Assembly (NCBI GenBank): GCA_003123965.1
Contig: NNSL01000423.1
Coordinates: forward strand, 1-10,101
Origin: Balneolaceae bacterium SMO_bin1
Lineage (GTDB): Bacteria; Bacteroidota; Rhodothermia; Balneolales; Balneolaceae
DNA length: 10,101 bases
Reading direction: 5' to 3'
The position numbers and the translations under genes are program-made. Each line of letters opens with the position of its first letter. The first letter of the stretch is position 1. This document shows positions 7,250-10,101 of the stretch, piece after piece. The notes beneath the pieces were generated by a model that was not told the origin of the DNA, did not search any database, and saw only the letters and a program-made list of their open reading frames with translations.

Positions 7250-7864
7250 TCAGAGGTTCTTTGCTTCATCCCAACTGCCGCGTGATACGATATCGTCAAT
7301 TGCACGGCGGCTGCGTGGTTTGCGTTCACCCTTCTGTAATGATTCGCGCAGCTGTTCCGGTTCACCTAAATAGCCGATGGCAAACATGGTAAGCGGCGAA
7401 AATCCTTCGGGCATTTGGTACAGTTCGCGTGCTTTATTCGGTAAAATGCCGGCCATTTGGTGCACGTATAAATCGTGCCGGGTAGCCTCAAACGTGAGGT
7501 ATGCCATTGCCTGACCCACATCATGGGCGGCGTGCCGGTTAGGTTTGTCATTACGCTCGAACCGCTCTTTTTTTAGGGCCAATCCCAGCACGGGAGCATT
7601 GGTTGCCCACTGCCGGTTATTTTCGTTCAGCACCTGGCTCATTGTTTCAAACTCCTCGGGGTGATCGTTGGTAGCGATAATAAACCGCCAGGGCTGCTCA
7701 TTATACGAGGAGGGTGCCCAGCGAGCCGCATCAAAAAGCTGGCGCAGCAATTCAGAATCCACCGGTTCGTCAGAAAAGGCGCGCGGACTCCAGCGCTGTT
7801 GAATGATTGGGTGAATATCGTACTCAATATCAGCAATTTTGTCTTCAACTACGTCATTGGTCAT
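7250..7864 (-). CDS. nitroreductase family protein (FMN-dependent)
   Basis: A 204-residue FMN oxidoreductase of the nitroreductase fold; members use NAD(P)H to reduce nitro groups, quinones, enones or other acceptors, and the natural substrate cannot be told here. Motifs: RWSPRAF at 24-30 (the RxSxRxF FMN-phosphate segment), AARWAPSSYNEQPWRFI at 46-62 (classic A.WAPS..N.QPW), HDVGQAMAYL at 114-123, and GYLGEP at 164-169 near the C terminus. The length is normal for the compact single-domain type, which acts as a homodimer in the cytoplasm. I start at the ATG at 7864; the frame stays open upstream to a TTG at 7948, but those 28 residues are unlike the family's N terminus and lack an ATG. It is divergent from the beta-propeller genes across a 145-base gap and ends just before the shared terminator. 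Confidence 0.92.
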   Translation of the reverse strand: MTNDVVEDKIADIEYDIHPIIQQRWSPRAFSDEPVDSELLRQLFDAARWAPSSYNEQPWRFIIATNDHPEEFETMSQVLNENNRQWATNAPVLGLALKKERFERNDKPNRHAAHDVGQAMAYLTFEATRHDLYVHQMAGILPNKARELYQMPEGFSPLTMFAIGYLGEPEQLRESLQKGERKPRSRRAIDDIVSRGSWDEAKNL

Positions 7865-7890
7865 TGTAAGTGAATCTAGTTTAACATTAA

Positions 7891-7903
7891 ACTGTGCAAC
7901 AGT
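7891..7903. promoter_or_regulatory. small palindrome upstream of the nitroreductase gene
   Basis: ACTGT-GCA-ACAGT is a perfect 5+3+5 inverted repeat centred about 33 bases before the nitroreductase ATG in the divergent gap. The position would suit a repressor operator over the promoter. A palindrome this short is also expected by chance, and no regulator gene is adjacent. Nothing else of note is seen in 7865-8009 beyond AT-rich sequence. Confidence 0.2.
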
Positions 7904-8009
7904 AAATGGCCTCTTTAGATTCCACTCCTTTCTCCAGCATTTGCACAAATTGTTTTAATTGCAGAAAAAATAGTTACTTACAATTTTAAATATTAAAACC
8001 TATTCAGCT

Positions 8010-8453
8010 ATGAGTTACCGCTTCGGGCCGCGGCTATTATTAATCATTTCAGTAATAATTTTGATGGCCTGTTCTGGCGACCCAGAAAGTGATATGCCCC
8101 TTTCCTTTGAAATGCTGACGGTAGAACAAGAGCACCGGCAGACGTTCCTCACCTTTGAGCAAGACAGCCTGGCCAATCCCACCAGCCTAGCATTTCTCGA
8201 TAGTGGTCATCTTGCCGTTTTAGACCGCAAGCTTCAAAGCGTGTTGGTTTTTGATGAACAGGGCGAACGGCAAATACGATTTGGCCGCGAAGGCAAAGGG
8301 CCGGGTGAGTTTGTTGAACCATCAAACGTACAGCATGCCGCCCGGTTCATTTATGTGGCCGATGCGATGCAGTTTGTCTATCAAAAATTTAGTGCAGAGG
8401 GCGAATTTATTACTACCCTGTCGCCGGATGCAAACCCATTCTATTTCGGATAA
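8010..8453 (+). CDS. 6-bladed beta-propeller lipoprotein, N-terminal fragment (frameshifted)
   Basis: N-terminal part of a 6-bladed beta-propeller lipoprotein of the kind abundant in Bacteroidota and Balneolota; the molecular role of the family is not established. Residues 1-21 are a lipoprotein signal with lipobox LMAC and Cys21. Then come FEQDS at 49-53, the strand SVLVFDEQG and the diagnostic FGREGKGPGEF at 91-101. The frame ends early at TAA 8451-8453 after 147 residues. The following reading frame (8462-9079) continues the same protein, as shown by the paralogue at 9102, which runs through this point without a break. A net loss of one base, or gain of two, somewhere around 8444-8460 explains it; read across in the second frame the seam gives FRIILPVGDSAFLIP. 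It may be a pseudogene or an assembly indel. Confidence 0.85.
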   Translation: MSYRFGPRLLLIISVIILMACSGDPESDMPLSFEMLTVEQEHRQTFLTFEQDSLANPTSLAFLDSGHLAVLDRKLQSVLVFDEQGERQIRFGREGKGPGEFVEPSNVQHAARFIYVADAMQFVYQKFSAEGEFITTLSPDANPFYFG

Positions 8454-8461
8454 TCCTGCCC

Positions 8462-9079
8462 GTGGGTGATAGTGCGTTTCTTATCCCAGCTGATGGCGAA
8501 GGCGGACACTTGCTGCGCTATCATGATATGGAAACCGACAGCTCTTTCTACTTTGGAGAGGCGATGACGGACAGTAGCGTGAATCAAAGCATTATGGCTA
8601 GTAAGAAACAGATTTCAAACGGTGAAATTCCGGATGCGCTAAAAAACGCCGTGTACCTGGCGCATCATGGTGATAGCTACTACGCCTTTCTGCGGGGCTA
8701 TGCTCGCGTACAAAAATACAGCCGCTCCGGCCAGCTGCTCTGGGACCGAAAGCTGCCCTTTCCATTTTTGGATTCGATTTTCGAAGCAGCAGTCCAACGT
8801 AATAAAGAAATCAACGGCCCGGTCCTGATTAATCCGACATATATACACGATATAAAAGCCGCAGATGATGGCGTGTACCTGATGATGCGGTCTATAGAGG
8901 ATCAAAACCAACAATTGGTATGGATTAATGAGGAAGGTACATCAGGAATAAAATATGTATTAAAGGGACTGGAAAACGATCTTCGCACGATGGCCGTATC
9001 ATTTGATGGTACTCAAATCTTTTATCCTGACGCTGCTCGGGGCCGTGTAATGTTTTTTGATCTCGAACAACTAAACTAA
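8462..9079 (+). CDS. 6-bladed beta-propeller protein, C-terminal fragment (frameshifted)
   Basis: Continuation of the lipoprotein that starts at 8010, in another frame. It has no signal peptide, and its only near start is a GTG at 8462, which is likely an artefact of the break. The paralogue at 9102 matches it along its length: FLIPADGEG with YLIPTDGRG, DSSFYFGEAM with DSSYYFGKPM, NGEIPDALKNAVYLAH with NGEVPDMFKNLVFLAH, and QKYSRSGQLLWDRKL with QKYSHSGELLWEKEL. The end (MAVSFDGTQIFYP...FFDLEQLN) supplies the last propeller blade. Joined with the upstream fragment, the full protein would be about 355 residues. On its own this part would lack membrane targeting and at least two blades, so it is unlikely to work unless the frameshift is an error. 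Confidence 0.8.
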   Translation: MGDSAFLIPADGEGGHLLRYHDMETDSSFYFGEAMTDSSVNQSIMASKKQISNGEIPDALKNAVYLAHHGDSYYAFLRGYARVQKYSRSGQLLWDRKLPFPFLDSIFEAAVQRNKEINGPVLINPTYIHDIKAADDGVYLMMRSIEDQNQQLVWINEEGTSGIKYVLKGLENDLRTMAVSFDGTQIFYPDAARGRVMFFDLEQLN

Positions 9080-9101
9080 CCATCAAGAAGACCTGCTAAA
9101 T

Positions 9102-10088
9102 ATGCTGAATAAATCCAAACTCTCGATCACAATTTCCATTTTATTTATCACCTTGTTGGTAGGTTCGAGTGAGACAGATCAAGAAACCACCGGCGAATCT
9201 TCCTATCAAAGAATCACAATTGAACAAAACCAGCTGCAGCCATTTGTTACGTTTGAGCAAGACAGCATCGCGCAACCGCAGGATATTGAGGTATTGCCCA
9301 ACGGTAACGTGGCAGTTCTTTATTTTGGCTTAAAATCGGTACTTGTTTTCAATGAAAACGGGGATCGCGTAATGTCCTTTGGCCGCGAAGGCAAAGGCCC
9401 GGGCGAATTTGTACAGCCGGTCATTTTAGAGCTAACCAAGAATCATTTATACATTCTTGATCAAGGGCAGAACTTTTGGCAAAAATATACGCATAATGGT
9501 GAGTTCGTGGAGTCACTGCAAAACATAAACGGTGGCATTATGGGCAGGGATGCGCATGCAATTGCCGATAGCGAATACTTAATACCGACTGACGGACGTG
9601 GAGAGGCACTTGTTCAATATAAAAACACCAATTCAGATAGCAGTTATTACTTTGGCAAGCCAATGGGGGACAGTACAATAGTGATAGATTACCCAAAAAA
9701 TATTAAACAGGCGCAAAATGGTGAAGTGCCGGACATGTTTAAAAACTTGGTATTTTTAGCTCACACTGATAGTGCCTACTTCGCGTTTCTAAAAAGCTAT
9801 GGACATTTGCAAAAATACAGCCACTCGGGAGAATTGCTCTGGGAAAAAGAACTGGAACTTCCCTCTATGCAAGCGATTTTTGATGAATTCGTTGCTGCAA
9901 ATGAAGATCAGCAAGAAGCGGCTATATATATTTTGCTTTACGCTCTCGACATGGGTGTTGCGCACCAGTCGATTTATCTGCTGATGAACGCGCCGGGCGA
10001 TGAAAACCAGCATCTTGTTGCGTTAAATACGCAGGGCAACATTCAAACAGTTTATAATATGCCTATCCGATGGGAATTAACCAGATAG
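9102..10088 (+). CDS. 6-bladed beta-propeller protein, tandem paralogue, likely frameshifted at the 3' end
   Basis: Tandem paralogue of the preceding gene, starting 22 bases after it. Residues 1-21 form a hydrophobic export signal, but the lipobox position is Ser (LVGS, Ser22) where lipoproteins need Cys. FEQDS at 51-55 and FGREGKGPGEF at 93-103 are shared with the neighbour, and a 20-base stretch of DNA over that motif is identical in both (8280-8299 and 9378-9397). The frame stops at TAG 10086-10088, giving 328 residues and lacking the last blade present in the paralogue. Bases 10079-10099 in frame 2 read NQIAISK, which lines up with LRTMAVSFDG of the paralogue, so one missing base near 10079 probably causes the stop and the real gene runs past the window edge. 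Expected location is the periplasm or outer envelope; the function is unknown. Confidence 0.83.
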   Translation: MLNKSKLSITISILFITLLVGSSETDQETTGESSYQRITIEQNQLQPFVTFEQDSIAQPQDIEVLPNGNVAVLYFGLKSVLVFNENGDRVMSFGREGKGPGEFVQPVILELTKNHLYILDQGQNFWQKYTHNGEFVESLQNINGGIMGRDAHAIADSEYLIPTDGRGEALVQYKNTNSDSSYYFGKPMGDSTIVIDYPKNIKQAQNGEVPDMFKNLVFLAHTDSAYFAFLKSYGHLQKYSHSGELLWEKELELPSMQAIFDEFVAANEDQQEAAIYILLYALDMGVAHQSIYLLMNAPGDENQHLVALNTQGNIQTVYNMPIRWELTR

Positions 10089-10101
10089 CTATATCAAAGG
10101 C

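Noticed and set aside
7865..7948. 28-residue N-terminal extension of the nitroreductase
   Set aside because: It would start at TTG, has no family similarity, and an ATG at 7864 gives the usual nitroreductase N terminus.

Overview
The window reads as a chromosomal segment of a Bacteroidota/Balneolota-type bacterium. This placement is inferred from three things: tandem 6-bladed beta-propeller lipoprotein genes carrying the FGREGKGPGEF signature, mostly weak Shine-Dalgarno sequences in AT-rich leaders, and a GTCAT(C/T)TCGA...AGA(A/G)ATCT intergenic repeat of a kind I recall from that group. No rRNA, tRNA, CRISPR array, transposase or phage gene is visible.

Layout. (1) 1-829 (+): the 3' part of a YliI-like PQQ sugar dehydrogenase gene, cut by the window edge and carrying an apparent frameshift near base 88. 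(2) 850-1710 (+): a lipoprotein of the dienelactone hydrolase family, 20 bases downstream and probably cotranscribed. (3) 1811-6232 (+): a compact three-gene set with gaps of 44 and 31 bases. It holds an ATP-grasp ligase, a 655-residue protein with a helical N-terminal half and what looks like a papain-type Gln-Cys...His...Asn C-terminal half, and an alanine-racemase-fold enzyme with altered active-site positions. A perfect 11-base inverted repeat lies just upstream. (4) 6332-7000 (+): a ferredoxin/flavodoxin reductase-like FAD/NAD(P) protein with its own good ribosome binding site. (5) 7001-7249: a non-coding convergent region with an inverted pair of REP-like units and a strong bidirectional terminator. 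(6) 7250-7864 (-): a nitroreductase. (7) 8010-10088 (+): two tandem paralogous beta-propeller genes. The first is split by a frameshift. The second appears to lose its last segment to another frameshift and has Ser in place of the lipobox Cys.

The ATP-grasp / papain-like / racemase set is the best candidate for an uncharacterised system. Racemisation, ATP-dependent ligation and a cysteine-nucleophile enzyme in one cytoplasmic operon would fit synthesis and processing of a small amide or peptide containing a D-amino acid. Substrates cannot be read from sequence, so this is an inference. Three likely frameshifts within 10 kb, all outside that operon, mean indel errors in the assembly should be excluded before any gene is called decayed.
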